Source: Rhizobium oryzicola (GTDB lineage: Bacteria; Pseudomonadota; Alphaproteobacteria; Rhizobiales; Rhizobiaceae). From it: a stretch of 64,000 nucleotides of DNA. Below are positions 8,721-18,233 of this stretch, in pieces; the first letter of the stretch is position 1, and the number at the start of each line of letters is the position of its first letter. Location: positions 124,001 through 188,000 of the forward strand of contig NZ_JAUKWQ010000002.1 in assembly GCF_030504645.1 (NCBI RefSeq), read 5' to 3'. The notes beneath the pieces were generated by a model. It was not told the origin of the DNA and ran no database searches. It saw only the letters and a list, made by a program, of their open reading frames with translations. The position numbers and the translations under genes were made by a program.

Positions 8721-9302
8721 TCAAAGTTCAAAGCGACGGAAACCGCTTTCCGTCAGCACGGCATTCAGCCTGATATCGTGAGGTTCTGCGGGCACTGATG
8801 CCACCTCCTGACAATCGAAGGCAATGCCAATCAGCGCTGGCGTCCTGCCTTTTTTACGCATCTGGTCAATAGCACGGTCGTAATAGCCGCCTCCGTAGCC
8901 AATTCTCTGGCCTTCAGCATCGAAGGCGGAAAGAGGCATCAGCATGATATCTGGGTCAAGAACCGCGGCATTCGGTCCTGGTCCAAAGGTGCCGAAACCC
9001 ATCGGCACCAATGGCGCGTCCGGCAAAAGCTCGCGAAACACGATCGTGATCTTGTCGAGGATGACCGGAACGCAGATGCGTGCGCCGCGGGAGCGAAGGA
9101 TGGAGAGCAGGGGGCGGATATCGGCCTCCGATCGGATCGGCAGGAAGCCGGAGACGATCGAACCCGGCGTGATCGCAACGGCTTCTGCACCGTGTTCGGC
9201 AATGGCAAGGCTCTTTTCGATGCGAAGGTCAGGTGGCAGCGCATCCCGCGCCGCCAGCCGTTCCTTGCGCAATTGCGCCTTTTCCGTCTGCCTGTCCGTC
9301 AT
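8721..9302 (-). CDS. ygfA: 5-formyltetrahydrofolate cyclo-ligase family protein
   Basis: 193 residues. It converts 5-formyl-THF to 5,10-methenyl-THF using ATP, returning stored folate to one-carbon metabolism. The nucleotide-binding signature GQRIGYGGGYYDRAI is present near residue 140. The start (MTDRQTEKAQLRKERLAARD) overlaps the stop of the upstream CorC-like gene in an ATGA, so the two are translationally coupled. In many bacteria this gene follows zapA and the 6S RNA gene. Here those lie some 4.7 kb upstream on the same strand, separated by the CorC-like gene and a two-component operon. Confidence 0.92.
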   Translation of the reverse strand: MTDRQTEKAQLRKERLAARDALPPDLRIEKSLAIAEHGAEAVAITPGSIVSGFLPIRSEADIRPLLSILRSRGARICVPVILDKITIVFRELLPDAPLVPMGFGTFGPGPNAAVLDPDIMLMPLSAFDAEGQRIGYGGGYYDRAIDQMRKKGRTPALIGIAFDCQEVASVPAEPHDIRLNAVLTESGFRRFEL

Positions 9303-10585
9303 GCCTTTTCCGTTGCGCGGCTCACCAGCAGCTTGTCGATACGTCGGCCATCTAGGTCGATGACTTCGAAGTTCCAACCGTTCCAGCTGAAGCGCTCGCC
9401 CAGTTCCGGCAGGTGCTTCAACTCGTCCAGCACAAAGCCTGCCACGGTTTCGTAGTCGGGATCTTCCTTGAAGGAAAAGCCCATCTGGTGCGCGAACTCA
9501 TCGACAGGCATCCAACCGGCAACCAGATAGGAGCCGTCCTCGCGCTGGACGATGGCTGGTTCCTCGATCTCGTCCTCCTGGAAGACGCCGGTAATGGCTT
9601 CCAGAATATCGCCTGAGGTGATGATGCCTTCGAAGTGGCCGTATTCATCATAGACCAGCACCATGTGGGCACTGGATTTGCGCAGTGCCTGTATGACATC
9701 CAACGCGCCGGACAGGTCTGAAACGACCGGGGCTTCGCGCATGCGGCTGCGAATATCCGGGTCGGTCCCCTGCATGATGGCTTCATAGGCATCCTTGACG
9801 AACAGGACGCCGAGGATTTCATCCGATGAGCCGTTGCGGACCGGCAGGCGAGAGCGCTGGGTTGCCCTCAATTGTGCGCGGATTTCGCTGATGTCGTCTT
9901 CTATGTCGATGACTTCCACATCGCGGCGTGGCGTCATCAGGCCGCGCGCGGTGCGATCCGCAAGGCGCATGACGCCGGAAATCATCGCCGACTCCTCGGT
10001 CTCGATGACGCCTGCAATCTGTGCTTCGGCCAGAACGGTACGGATTTCCTCGTCCGTGACGCGCTCTTCCGTCTCTCCTTTCTGGCCAAGAATGGAGAGG
10101 ACCAGACGGCCGGAGGTGTCGAGCAGCCAGACCAGTGGCAGCGCGAAGCGCGACATCAGCAACATGGCCGGTGCCACCTTGGCCGCGACCATTTCCGGCG
10201 CACGCAAGGCAATCTGTTTCGGCACAAGCTCGCCGACGATCAGAGACAGATAGGTGATGGCTACGACGACCGAGCCGACGCCCAAGCCATCTGCCCAGCC
10301 GGGCGGCAGGCCCTGTGCCTGCAGCCAACCGGCAAGACGCGCGCCAAGCGTGGCACCCGAAAAGGCACCGGAGAGAACGCCGACAAGCGTGATGCCGATC
10401 TGGACGGTCGAGAGAAAACGGCCTGGATCTTCTGCCAGGCGTGCTGCAAGAGCTGCGCCGCTGTTGCCTTGCTCTGCCAAAACTCTCAACCGAACTGGAC
10501 GAGAGGACACAACGGCGAGTTCAGACATGGATAAAACGCCGTTGAGGATGGTGAGAAAGACGACAATCAGTATTTCGGTTATCAA
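9299..10585 (-). CDS. HlyC/CorC family transporter (CNNM-CBS-CorC_HlyC protein)
   Basis: 428 residues. It has an N-terminal four-helix CNNM/DUF21 domain (about 1-190), a pair of CBS domains (about 210-335; MTPRRDVEVID and VYDEYGHFEGIIT) and a C-terminal CorC_HlyC domain (about 345-425). Family members are implicated in magnesium or cobalt efflux and resistance. Hemolysin is a historical misnomer. The start appears to be TTG. First gene of a four-gene leftward operon ending at the terminator near 7.5 kb. Confidence 0.9.
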   Translation of the reverse strand: MITEILIVVFLTILNGVLSMSELAVVSSRPVRLRVLAEQGNSGAALAARLAEDPGRFLSTVQIGITLVGVLSGAFSGATLGARLAGWLQAQGLPPGWADGLGVGSVVVAITYLSLIVGELVPKQIALRAPEMVAAKVAPAMLLMSRFALPLVWLLDTSGRLVLSILGQKGETEERVTDEEIRTVLAEAQIAGVIETEESAMISGVMRLADRTARGLMTPRRDVEVIDIEDDISEIRAQLRATQRSRLPVRNGSSDEILGVLFVKDAYEAIMQGTDPDIRSRMREAPVVSDLSGALDVIQALRKSSAHMVLVYDEYGHFEGIITSGDILEAITGVFQEDEIEEPAIVQREDGSYLVAGWMPVDEFAHQMGFSFKEDPDYETVAGFVLDELKHLPELGERFSWNGWNFEVIDLDGRRIDKLLVSRATEKA

Positions 10586-10770
10586 GAGACGCTCATTTGT
10601 TACCGTCAGGGCTGAAATGCCATGGATCAGACGAACGATCCCGGAGTGCGCGAAGGCGCCGGCCTGACCTGATGCGCAAACCCAGGATGCGGTATGTTGT
10701 TCCGCAAGGGTTGTGCATCAGCTGACGTTGGGAACAATCTTAGCGGCGGCATGCGGCTATTGCAACGCGT

Positions 10771-11811
10771 TCACGCGGATGGAACCAGTTCCAGATTGAG
10801 TTCTGCACGGGTGCCGGCGGGGGAGGGGACGTAAGTCACACTCGAGCCGAGCGTTGCCGCCATGGAACGGATGATGCGGCTGCCGAGCCCCGTCCCCTTT
10901 GGAAGGTCGCCCTCCACGAGGCCAATACCGTCGTCCTCCACTGCCAGAAGGGCAGTAGCCGGATCCCGCTGCTCGAGGATGACCCGCACCTCGCCTTCGC
11001 CACCGGCTGGATAGGCGTATTTGATGGCGTTGGTCAGCAGTTCGGTCACGATCATGCCAACCGAGACGGCCCGATCCGAGGTGAGGGATACAGGTGCCGC
11101 GCGCAGTGTGATGATAGGCCCCTGACTATCCATGTTGACGGAGCGCTGCACTTCCCGCACCAGCGTTTCGAGGTACTTGTCCATCTCCACATGCCGTACA
11201 TCATCGGATGTGTAGAGGCTGCGGTGCATGCCGGCAATGGCGGTGATGCGCGCCTGCGTTTCCGTCAACGCCTCGCGCACGGTTTCGTCCTTGCTGTTGG
11301 AAACCTGCAGCCGGATCAGGGCCGCAACCAGCGCCAGACTGTTGGCGACGCGATGATTGACCTCCGCCAGAAGTACTTCGGCACGCTCCTTGCCAAGCCG
11401 GATTTCCTGCTCGGCCTTTTCCTTGGCGCGCTTCAGTTCCGCCGTCGCAATCGCCTGCCGCAAGGCGTTTTCCATCAGCGACCAGAATTCCTCGCCAACC
11501 GTTTTGACCACATAATCGGATGCGCCGCTTTTCAATGCGTCTACGGCAATCGTCGCCTCGCTCGAACCGGTCACATAAATAGTCGGAATGGTGATGTCGC
11601 GGGCATTCAGTGCCCGCAGGATATCGAGGCCCGTCTCCGCGCGCAGGTAATGATCGAGAACCACCGCATCGAAATGCCCCTCTGTCAAAGCCGAGAGGCA
11701 TGCCGTACCATCCGTCACATGCTGGACGTCAAAACCCAGCCGGCCAAGTGAACGTTGAGCCAGGCGCCCCAGCGCGACGTCGTCGTCAACATAAAGGATG
11801 GCCTGCGGCAT
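10771..11811 (-). CDS. Response regulator-histidine kinase hybrid (REC + HisKA_2/HATPase)
   Basis: 346 residues. It has an N-terminal receiver domain (about 1-120; acidic pocket DDD near residue 9, phospho-acceptor Asp in VVLDHYL, conserved Thr/Lys as YVTGS and YVVKT), a helical linker, and a C-terminal kinase of the HisKA_2 (HWE-like) class. The phosphorylatable His is in EVNHRVANSLALVAAL, and the ATP-binding region shows ELLTNAIKYAYP, DDGIGL and GTGLGSRI. With no membrane segment it is cytoplasmic. It is the third gene of a leftward operon, 16 bases after a single-domain response regulator, so it may receive phosphate from the upstream kinase and signal onward. Confidence 0.92.
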   Translation of the reverse strand: MPQAILYVDDDVALGRLAQRSLGRLGFDVQHVTDGTACLSALTEGHFDAVVLDHYLRAETGLDILRALNARDITIPTIYVTGSSEATIAVDALKSGASDYVVKTVGEEFWSLMENALRQAIATAELKRAKEKAEQEIRLGKERAEVLLAEVNHRVANSLALVAALIRLQVSNSKDETVREALTETQARITAIAGMHRSLYTSDDVRHVEMDKYLETLVREVQRSVNMDSQGPIITLRAAPVSLTSDRAVSVGMIVTELLTNAIKYAYPAGGEGEVRVILEQRDPATALLAVEDDGIGLVEGDLPKGTGLGSRIIRSMAATLGSSVTYVPSPAGTRAELNLELVPSA

Positions 11812-11827
11812 CTGCTTCTATCGATGT

Positions 11828-12265
11828 TCAAGGGATCTGCATGACGGAGAAGAAAAGCCCCAGCTGCCGGATGGCATTCGCAAAGCTTTCATAATCCACC
11901 GGTTTGGTGATGTAGACATTGGCGCCAAGATCGTAGCAGCGCTGAATTTCACGCTCGTCATCCGTGGTCGTCAGGATTACGACCGGCAGACGCTTGGCGT
12001 GGGCATTGGATTTCACTTTTTCCAGAATGTCGATGCCCGACATATCCGGCAGGTTCAGGTCGAGCAGGATCAGCATGTAGCGACCCTGGATATTGTCGCC
12101 TGTACGATCGGCGCCAAGGATGTAATCCAGCGCCGCATTACCACTGGTGAACGGTACGATCTCGTTGTTGACGCCCGCGCGGCGCACGTTCTTCTCGATG
12201 AGGCGGGCATGCCCTTCATCGTCTTCCACCATGACGATGGTGACTTCGCGGCCAGCTGCTTTCAA
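11828..12265 (-). CDS. Single-domain response regulator (CheY/Rcp1-like)
   Basis: 145 residues forming only a receiver domain: acidic residues VEDDEGH, phospho-acceptor Asp in LLDLNLPD, the conserved Thr in ILTTTDD and Lys in ITKPVD. The insertion before beta-3 and the DLNLPD motif recall Rcp1-type partners of membrane or phytochrome kinases. It lacks an output domain and so acts as a phosphate shuttle or by protein contact. Its start overlaps the stop of the kinase gene by four bases (ATGA), which indicates a cognate pair. Confidence 0.93.
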   Translation of the reverse strand: MKAAGREVTIVMVEDDEGHARLIEKNVRRAGVNNEIVPFTSGNAALDYILGADRTGDNIQGRYMLILLDLNLPDMSGIDILEKVKSNAHAKRLPVVILTTTDDEREIQRCYDLGANVYITKPVDYESFANAIRQLGLFFSVMQIP

Positions 12266-13761
12266 GACCCGTTACTCCTCACATATTGGGATAAATCCAG
12301 CGGCAGACGGATAACAAACGTCGCACCGCCACCGAGCGTGGAGGTCACCGTGATCTCGCCGCCCAGATTTCGTATTAGTGACCTGACATGCGCCAATCCG
12401 ATACCTTCACCCGGCTTGTCTTGCAACCCGGAGCGGCGGAAAAGCTCAAAAACACGCTCATGATCCTCAGGCGCGATCCCACGCCCGTTGTCTGCCACCT
12501 CGATTCGAGCCGCTTTGGGCCCGAGCAGATACGCTTTTACACTGAGATGCAAGGCTCTGTCGGGATGCTTGTATTTCACGGCATTGTCGAACAGGTTTCC
12601 AAACACCTGCTCCAGCGAGAAACGATCGCTGATGAGAGAACGGACCGAACCCACCGAGATCGTCACCTCGCCACCCGCATCCGACACCTGATGGTTGATC
12701 GTCGCTGCAGTGGTTTCCAGCATCTCTGCGAGATTGATCTTTTCCGGCTTCAGTTCGCGGCGCCCGTCGCGGGAAATCTTCAGGATGGCATTGATAAGCC
12801 CGTCCATCTTCTTGGTGGAAGAGCGAATGAACGAGATGGCCTCCGGCAGGTCCTCTTCCACGGCAAGCCGGGCTTCGCGAACCTGCTCTTCGTTCAAGGG
12901 GGTTCCGTCGGCCAGAATATAAGTGCGGATCGATTTCAGGGTTGCGTCCAGTTCGCTGGTAAAACCCATGATGTTGACCAGCGGTGCTCGCAAGTCGTGG
13001 CTGACGATATAGGCGTAGCGCTGGATCTCGCGGTTTGCCTGCATCAGGTCTTCGGTGCGTTCGTTGACGCGCTCTTCCAGATTGGTGTTTAGCTCCTCCA
13101 CCGCCTGGCGCGCACGCGACAGTTCACGCACATGCTGGTTGACGATGGCGATAGCGCCGCCGACCACCACCAGAATGATGATGCCGCCACCCACCGTAAA
13201 CCACTGAAGCGCGGAGGCGCTGTCGCGCAGGTCCCGCACGCCCTCATTCAGGCGGCGGTCCAGGTCGCGGATCAGCGTTACCAGTTCCGCGCTGATTTCA
13301 TCCATGATCTGGCGGCCGGCCGAGCTTCTGAAGATGTCGATTCCCTGATCGAACTTGCCTTGCTCCGCAAGATCGACGGTGCTTTTCATCTCTGCGAGTT
13401 TTGCATCGAGAAGCTTCTCGAAATTGTCGATAGGGAACTGGACGAAGCTCTGGGAGCCGTAGATGCCCCGTAACCGCTCTCTCTGCTGCTGCATCCGCTG
13501 CGTCGCGGCGATATACGGATCGAGATATTGCTTATCGCCACTCAACAAATAACCACGCTGTCCGGCTTCCGCCGCGCGCAGATAAAGAAGCATATCGGCC
13601 GACGCACTGCGCAGTTCGCGCAGTTGAACGACGTCGTTGAAGAAGGATTGCGTCATGCGTGCAATCACCACCGACGAAATGACGATGGCAGCAAGAACAA
13701 TCGCGCCAATCGTCAGCATCAGCAGCGATGAGCGCGCAAACTTTGTCGTAAGAATTGGCAT
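12262..13761 (-). CDS. Membrane sensor histidine kinase with CHASE3 domain
   Basis: 499 residues from an ATG, or 518 from an in-frame TTG at 13818. Two membrane helices (about 13-35 and 187-208) flank a periplasmic CHASE3 sensor (RAAEAGQRGYLLSGD). A coiled coil follows, then a HisKA dimerisation domain with the phospho-His in YIVSHDLRAPL and an HATPase domain (N-box NLFDNAVKYK, G1 VADNGRGI, G2 GEGIGLAHV). It autophosphorylates in response to an unknown signal. First gene of the three-gene phosphorelay operon. The ATG start is preferred because the extra 19 residues are polar and not conserved-looking. Confidence 0.9.
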   Translation of the reverse strand: MPILTTKFARSSLLMLTIGAIVLAAIVISSVVIARMTQSFFNDVVQLRELRSASADMLLYLRAAEAGQRGYLLSGDKQYLDPYIAATQRMQQQRERLRGIYGSQSFVQFPIDNFEKLLDAKLAEMKSTVDLAEQGKFDQGIDIFRSSAGRQIMDEISAELVTLIRDLDRRLNEGVRDLRDSASALQWFTVGGGIIILVVVGGAIAIVNQHVRELSRARQAVEELNTNLEERVNERTEDLMQANREIQRYAYIVSHDLRAPLVNIMGFTSELDATLKSIRTYILADGTPLNEEQVREARLAVEEDLPEAISFIRSSTKKMDGLINAILKISRDGRRELKPEKINLAEMLETTAATINHQVSDAGGEVTISVGSVRSLISDRFSLEQVFGNLFDNAVKYKHPDRALHLSVKAYLLGPKAARIEVADNGRGIAPEDHERVFELFRRSGLQDKPGEGIGLAHVRSLIRNLGGEITVTSTLGGGATFVIRLPLDLSQYVRSNGS

Positions 13762-13841
13762 AATGCGAAAATGACCTGACCCCTGCGGATAAGGTGGGGC
13801 GGTCGTCTGAGTTTTCAAGGAAGCGCTAAAGCTAAATATCC

Positions 13842-13861
13842 TTTAGCCCTGATAGGCTCTA
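13842..13861. repeat. 20-bp repeat, copy 1
   Basis: TTTAGCCCTGATAGGCTCTA, identical to a second copy at 25250-25269. It lies between the kinase operon and the probable 6S RNA gene. Confidence 0.7.
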
Positions 13862-13902
13862 GTCGCGTCCGTAAGTTGCCGAAGCGGAAAAGGGTGGCGA
13901 GG

Positions 13903-14063
13903 TACGATCCACGGCGACCGATGGAGATTTACGATCCTGGGTGCCTACAAACGTAGGTGGGCGCCATATGTCCAAGCCCACAGGCCTGGTCAGGGACAGC
14001 TCCCTTTGGATCGAGTATGGCCCCAGGGATTGTGGTTCCTGTCGAGAAGCGCAGACCGTGATC
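13903..14063 (-). ncRNA. ssrS: 6S RNA candidate
   Basis: About 160 bases without a credible gene, directly downstream of zapA on the same strand, which is where 6S RNA sits in many proteobacteria (zapA-ssrS-ygfA). The predicted RNA folds as one long interrupted hairpin: outer ends GATCACGG with CCGTGGATC, an open asymmetric middle, then CCTGG/CCAGG and GGCCAT/ATGGC helices, with a perfect side hairpin CCTACGTTTGTAGG on the 3' arm. A CTATAT -10 element (14068-14073) lies about 6 bases before the proposed 5' end. 6S RNA mimics an open promoter and binds sigma-70 RNA polymerase in stationary phase. Ends are approximate. The fold was done by hand. Confidence 0.6.
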
Positions 14064-14067
14064 AGGA

Positions 14068-14073
14068 ATATAG
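14068..14073 (-). promoter_or_regulatory. Putative -10 element of the 6S RNA gene
   Basis: CTATAT on the minus strand, the rhizobial housekeeping -10 form, placed correctly for a start near 14061. No convincing -35 was found. Confidence 0.4.
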
Positions 14074-14133
14074 GTGAGGATGAAACGTTCCGCCAGTGGG
14101 TCCCCACGACTTTCCAGCGCCGCGAATCCGCAA

Positions 14134-14511
14134 TCAGTTTGTGGAGGGCGCGATGCGGGAAACCAGTTTTGCGGTCAGCCCGTCCAGCTTTGTCGTGAGT
14201 TCACCGAGGACCGCAACCATCGCTTCTTCGCTGCGCAGTTGGGTTTCCACCGCGCCATCGCGATTGGCTCTCAATCCGGCCAGCTCACTTTCCAGTGATG
14301 CAATCCGGCGGTTCAATTCCGCCAATTCGTCCATGACCATGATTCCGGCCATGACGGTGACGCGCAGATCGCCGATCTCGCCGAACTGGCTTTTCAGATG
14401 CCCGACATAGCGATCGAAGCGGCTTGCCAGTTCTTCCAGATGGCTTTCCTGGCCTTCTTCGCAGGCCATGCGGTAAGCCTTGCCATCAATGATTACGGTA
14501 ACCTGGGCCAT
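14134..14511 (-). CDS. zapA: Cell division protein ZapA
   Basis: 125 residues. The N-terminal beta-strand region AQVTVIIDGKAYRMACEEGQ and the following helix EELASRFDRYVGHLKSQFG are the ZapA fold, followed by a long coiled coil. ZapA bundles FtsZ filaments at the division site. It lies 16 bases after the DUF4164 gene in a leftward pair. The C-terminal extension after the coiled coil makes it a little longer than E. coli ZapA (about 109 residues). Confidence 0.9.
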   Translation of the reverse strand: MAQVTVIIDGKAYRMACEEGQESHLEELASRFDRYVGHLKSQFGEIGDLRVTVMAGIMVMDELAELNRRIASLESELAGLRANRDGAVETQLRSEEAMVAVLGELTTKLDGLTAKLVSRIAPSTN

Positions 14512-14527
14512 GGCCGTTCAATCCTTG

Positions 14528-14800
14528 TCAGCGGTCGAGAACCGCGCGGATTGTCTCCATGGCCGTGACGAGCCGGCGGGAAACCTCGCGGTTCACTTCC
14601 TCCAGGCGATTGGCCCGGAATTCAGACTGGTCCAGTTCCTGCGCGAGGCGTGCCCTGTCCGCGTGGACACGCCGCACCTCGGCGTCGACGTCAGCGGTTT
14701 CACGCTGGCGCTCGATGCGCATATCGATCGCGTTCTCAAGGCTGCCGATGGCGGCCCAGAGTTCGGATATGGCTGAATCCAACGTTTTTTGCACCGGCAT
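14528..14800 (-). CDS. DUF4164 family coiled-coil protein
   Basis: 90 residues, entirely helical, with heptad-like spacing and many Glu/Arg/Gln residues. It matches the small DUF4164 family found next to zapA in Rhizobiaceae. Function is unknown. Its position next to zapA and its coiled coil suggest a division-related partner, which is inference from neighbourhood only. Confidence 0.8.
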   Translation of the reverse strand: MPVQKTLDSAISELWAAIGSLENAIDMRIERQRETADVDAEVRRVHADRARLAQELDQSEFRANRLEEVNREVSRRLVTAMETIRAVLDR

Positions 14801-14998
14801 CCTGCTGGTATCGGGGGTTCGGCGAAGCGCGACGAATCGCTTGTTTCCACTGCTTTATCAGTCTTCGACAGTATGCGGGGCAATTATGGTGGTCAATAAA
14901 GCGGGTTCCAGCGCGCTTCCTTTGCTGTGGATCAAGGCGCCTCGTGTCCAGATGTTTGAGATGCCTAAGTCTTGGGCAACGCATGGATGATTCGATCA

Positions 14999-15023
14999 GG
15001 AACGTGCCACAGAGGAGCCAGTT
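14999..15023 (+). promoter_or_regulatory. Possible EcfG (RpoE2)-type promoter upstream of tkt
   Basis: GGAAC, 16 bases, then AGTT, one base off the GGAAC-N16/17-CGTT consensus of the general stress sigma factor. It lies 96 bases before the tkt start. The 318-base gap between the DUF4164 gene and tkt otherwise holds no recognisable gene. Confidence 0.35.
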
Positions 15024-15118
15024 TTGTTGACTTGGGCGTCGCACCTGATAAGGATCGGGCGCTCCTCACTTGGTCCCTGCCGGGGCCGTGATTGACACTG
15101 CGAACCAGCGGGCTAGCC

Positions 15119-17098
15119 ATGACCTCTTCAGAAAAATATAGCCGGATGGCCAATGCGATCCGTTTCCTTTCTATGGACGCCGTCGAGAAGGCCAATTCCG
15201 GGCATCCCGGCCTGCCCTTGGGGGCAGCCGATGTAGCCACGGTTCTTTTCAGCCGTTACCTGAAGTTTGATCCGAAGAATCCGCTTTGGCCGGACCGCGA
15301 CCGTTTCGTGCTGTCGGCTGGCCATGGCTCCATGCTTCTCTATTCACTCCTCTACCTAACCGGTTATGAGGACATGACGATCGAGGACATCAAGCAGTTC
15401 CGCCAGCTGGGTTCCAAGACCGCCGGCCACCCGGAATATGGTCATGCCTCCGGTATCGAAACCACCACGGGCCCGCTCGGTCAGGGCGTTGCCAATGCTG
15501 TCGGCATGGCGATTGCCGAAAAGAAGCTTGAGCAGGAATTCGGCTCCGATCTGCAGAGCCACTTCACCTACGCGCTTGTGGGCGACGGCTGCCTCATGGA
15601 AGGCATCAGCCAGGAAGCCATCGCGCTGGCAGGCCATCTGAAGCTGAACAAGCTCGTTGTGTTCTGGGACAACAACAGCATCACCATCGACGGCGCCGTT
15701 TCGCTCTCCGATTCGACCGATCAGATCGCACGCTTCAAGGCCGTGCACTGGAACACGATTGAGGTCGACGGCCACGACCAGGACGCCATCGCCGCTGCCA
15801 TTGAGCAGGCGCACAAGTCTGACCGCCCGACCTTTATCGCGTGCAAGACGATCATCGGTTTCGGCGCGCCCAACAAGCAGGGCACGCACAAGGTGCATGG
15901 CAACCCGCTGGGTGCCGAGGAAATCGCGGCTGCCCGCAAGCACCTGAACTGGGACGCAGAAGCCTTCTCCGTACCGGCTGATGTTCTCGATGCTTGGCGC
16001 GAAGCCGGCCAGCGTTCTGCCGGCGCCCGCAAGGCCTGGGAAGATCGTCTCGCGGCTGCACCTGCCGATATCCGCGCCGAATTCGTTCGCCGTTTCGCCG
16101 GCGATCTGCCGGAAGGCTTTGATGCCGCCATCGACGCCTTCAAGAAGAAGGTTGCTGAAAACAACCCGACGGTTGCCACCCGCAAGGCCTCCGAAGACGT
16201 TCTCGAAGTCATCAATGGCCTGTTGCCGGAAACGCTAGGCGGCTCTGCCGACCTGACGCCGTCCAACAACACCAAGACTAGCCAGATGCATTCGATCTCG
16301 CCGACCGATTTCTCCGGTCGCTACATGCACTGGGGCATTCGCGAACATGCAACCGCCGCTGCCATCAACGGCATCGCGCTGCATGGTGGTCTCATTCCCT
16401 ATTCCGGCGGCTTCCTGATCTTCTCCGACTACTGCCGTCCGTCCGTTCGTCTGGCCGCCCTCATGGGCATTCGTGTCGTTCATGTCTGGACGCATGACTC
16501 GATCGGCGTTGGCGAAGACGGCCCGACCCACCAGCCGGTGGAGCATCTGGCGTCGCTGCGCGCCATCCCCGGCCTGCTTCTGTTCCGTCCGGCCGATGAA
16601 ACGGAAACGGCGGAATCCTGGCAGCTCGCTCTCAACAACAAGCATCGTCCGTCCGGCCTGGCGCTGACCCGTCAGAACCTGACGCCGGTTCGCAAGACCT
16701 ATGAGCAGAAGAACCTGACGGCGCAGGGCGCTTACGAACTCGTCTCCGCAGCCGATGCGAAGGTCTCCATCTTCGCCTCCGGTTCGGAAGTCGAGCTGGC
16801 GGTCAAGGCAGCCGAAACGCTCTCGGCCAAGGGTGTTGCGACGCGTGTCGTGTCCGTACCGTGCGTCGAACTGTTCTTCGAGCAGTCGGATGAATACCGC
16901 AAGTCGGTCATCGGCACGGCGCCGGTGAAGATTGCCGTGGAAGCGGCCGTTCGCGAAGGCTGGGATGCTTTCATCGGCAGCGATGGCGTCTTTGTCGGCA
17001 TGAAGTCGTTCGGTGCATCCGGTCCGGCGAAGGACCTCTTCAAGCATTTCGGCATCACGGTTGATGCGGTGGTTGCTGCCGCCGAAGCAAAGCTCTGA
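15119..17098 (+). CDS. tkt: Transketolase
   Basis: 659 residues (E. coli TktA 663). This thiamine-diphosphate enzyme of the pentose phosphate and Calvin pathways moves two-carbon units between sugar phosphates. Visible landmarks: substrate histidine in [24 protein letters not shown], the ThDP/Mg motif GDGCLMEG ending in WDNNSI, the catalytic Glu in YMHWGIREH, and the C-terminal domain from about residue 530. The ATG giving [16 protein letters not shown] matches the family start. A TTG 27 bases upstream is less likely. It begins the tkt-gap cluster, but a terminator separates the two genes. Confidence 0.97.
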   Translation: MTSSEKYSRMANAIRFLSMDAVEKANSGHPGLPLGAADVATVLFSRYLKFDPKNPLWPDRDRFVLSAGHGSMLLYSLLYLTGYEDMTIEDIKQFRQLGSKTAGHPEYGHASGIETTTGPLGQGVANAVGMAIAEKKLEQEFGSDLQSHFTYALVGDGCLMEGISQEAIALAGHLKLNKLVVFWDNNSITIDGAVSLSDSTDQIARFKAVHWNTIEVDGHDQDAIAAAIEQAHKSDRPTFIACKTIIGFGAPNKQGTHKVHGNPLGAEEIAAARKHLNWDAEAFSVPADVLDAWREAGQRSAGARKAWEDRLAAAPADIRAEFVRRFAGDLPEGFDAAIDAFKKKVAENNPTVATRKASEDVLEVINGLLPETLGGSADLTPSNNTKTSQMHSISPTDFSGRYMHWGIREHATAAAINGIALHGGLIPYSGGFLIFSDYCRPSVRLAALMGIRVVHVWTHDSIGVGEDGPTHQPVEHLASLRAIPGLLLFRPADETETAESWQLALNNKHRPSGLALTRQNLTPVRKTYEQKNLTAQGAYELVSAADAKVSIFASGSEVELAVKAAETLSAKGVATRVVSVPCVELFFEQSDEYRKSVIGTAPVKIAVEAAVREGWDAFIGSDGVFVGMKSFGASGPAKDLFKHFGITVDAVVAAAEAKL

Positions 17099-17104
17099 TC
17101 CGAT

Positions 17105-17130
17105 CGGGCGCCGCGATGGCGCCCGTTTTT
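17105..17130 (+). terminator. Terminator between tkt and gap
   Basis: Perfect 8-bp hairpin (CGGGCGCC / GGCGCCCG) with a 5-base loop and five T residues, only 7 bases after the tkt stop. Confidence 0.88.
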
Positions 17131-17163
17131 CTTTCGTAAGCTCATTTTGAGGGAGTGAAACAC

Positions 17164-18174
17164 ATGACTGTCAAGGTTGCCATCAACGGCTTCGGCCGCA
17201 TTGGCCGCAATGTTCTCCGCGCCATCGTCGAATCCGGCCGCACCGACATCGAAGTCGTCGCCATCAACGATCTGGGCCCGGTCGAGACAAATGCTCACCT
17301 GCTGCGCTACGACAGCATTCACGGCAAGTTCCCGGCAGACGTGAAGGTCGAAGGCGACACGATCATCGTTGGCGGTGGCAAGCCGATCAAGGTAACCGCG
17401 ATCAAGGATCCGGCCACCCTGCCGCATGGCGAACTCGGCGTTGATATCGCGCTGGAATGCACCGGCATCTTCACGGCGCGCGACAAGGCTGCGGCACACC
17501 TGACGGCTGGCGCCAAGCGCGTTATCGTCTCGGCCCCGGCTGATGGCGCTGACCTGACCGTTGTCTTCGGCGTCAACCATGACAAGCTGACCAAGGACCA
17601 TCTGGTCATCTCCAACGCATCCTGCACCACGAACTGCCTTGTGCCGGTCGTCAAGGTTCTCGATGACGCTGTCGGCATCGATCACGGCTTCATGACGACG
17701 ATCCACTCCTATACGGGTGACCAGCCGACGCTCGACACCATGCACAAGGACCTGTATCGCGCCCGCGCTGCTGCCCTTTCCATGATCCCGACGTCGACGG
17801 GCGCTGCCAAGGCTGTCGGTCTGGTTCTGCCGCACCTCAAGGGCAAGCTGGACGGCACCTCGATCCGCGTGCCGACCCCGAACGTCTCGGTCGTCGACTT
17901 CAAGTTCGTCGCCAAGAAGGCAACCACGGTTGCCGAGATCAACGAGGCGATCAAGGCTGCCTCCAACGGCGCGCTGAAGGGCATCCTCGGCTACACGGAC
18001 GAGCCGCTGGTATCGCGCGACTTCAACCATGACAGCCATTCCTCGATCTTCGCGATCGACCAGACCAAGGTTCTGGAAGGCAACTTCGTGCGTATCCTCA
18101 GCTGGTACGACAACGAGTGGGGCTTCTCCAACCGCATGGCCGACACGTCCGTCGCCTTTGCAAAGCTCATCTGA
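17164..18174 (+). CDS. gap: Glyceraldehyde-3-phosphate dehydrogenase
   Basis: 336 residues. Oxidises and phosphorylates glyceraldehyde-3-phosphate with NAD(P)+. The N-terminal NAD motif [14 protein letters not shown] and the active-site segment [13 protein letters not shown], with its catalytic Cys, are intact. The C-terminal [12 protein letters not shown] is also typical. The ATG, 8 bases after a GAGGGAG ribosome-binding site, is chosen over an in-frame GTG that overlaps that site. Only about 30 bases lie between the upstream terminator and the start, so its promoter may overlap the end of tkt, or it may depend on read-through. Confidence 0.97.
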   Translation: MTVKVAINGFGRIGRNVLRAIVESGRTDIEVVAINDLGPVETNAHLLRYDSIHGKFPADVKVEGDTIIVGGGKPIKVTAIKDPATLPHGELGVDIALECTGIFTARDKAAAHLTAGAKRVIVSAPADGADLTVVFGVNHDKLTKDHLVISNASCTTNCLVPVVKVLDDAVGIDHGFMTTIHSYTGDQPTLDTMHKDLYRARAAALSMIPTSTGAAKAVGLVLPHLKGKLDGTSIRVPTPNVSVVDFKFVAKKATTVAEINEAIKAASNGALKGILGYTDEPLVSRDFNHDSHSSIFAIDQTKVLEGNFVRILSWYDNEWGFSNRMADTSVAFAKLI

Positions 18175-18200
18175 GCTTCCAGAGTGGTATCAACCATTGT

Positions 18201-18228
18201 CGGGCGGAGTTTCTCCGCCCGATTTTTT
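18201..18228 (+). terminator. Terminator of gap
   Basis: Perfect 8-bp hairpin (CGGGCGGA / TCCGCCCG) with a 5-base loop and six T residues. It ends just before the convergent TadG-like gene. Confidence 0.9.
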
Positions 18229-18233
18229 ATGCC

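Noticed and set aside
13859..14107. 82-residue open frame across the 6S candidate
   Set aside because: Implausible composition and no ribosome-binding site; the region is better explained as an RNA gene.
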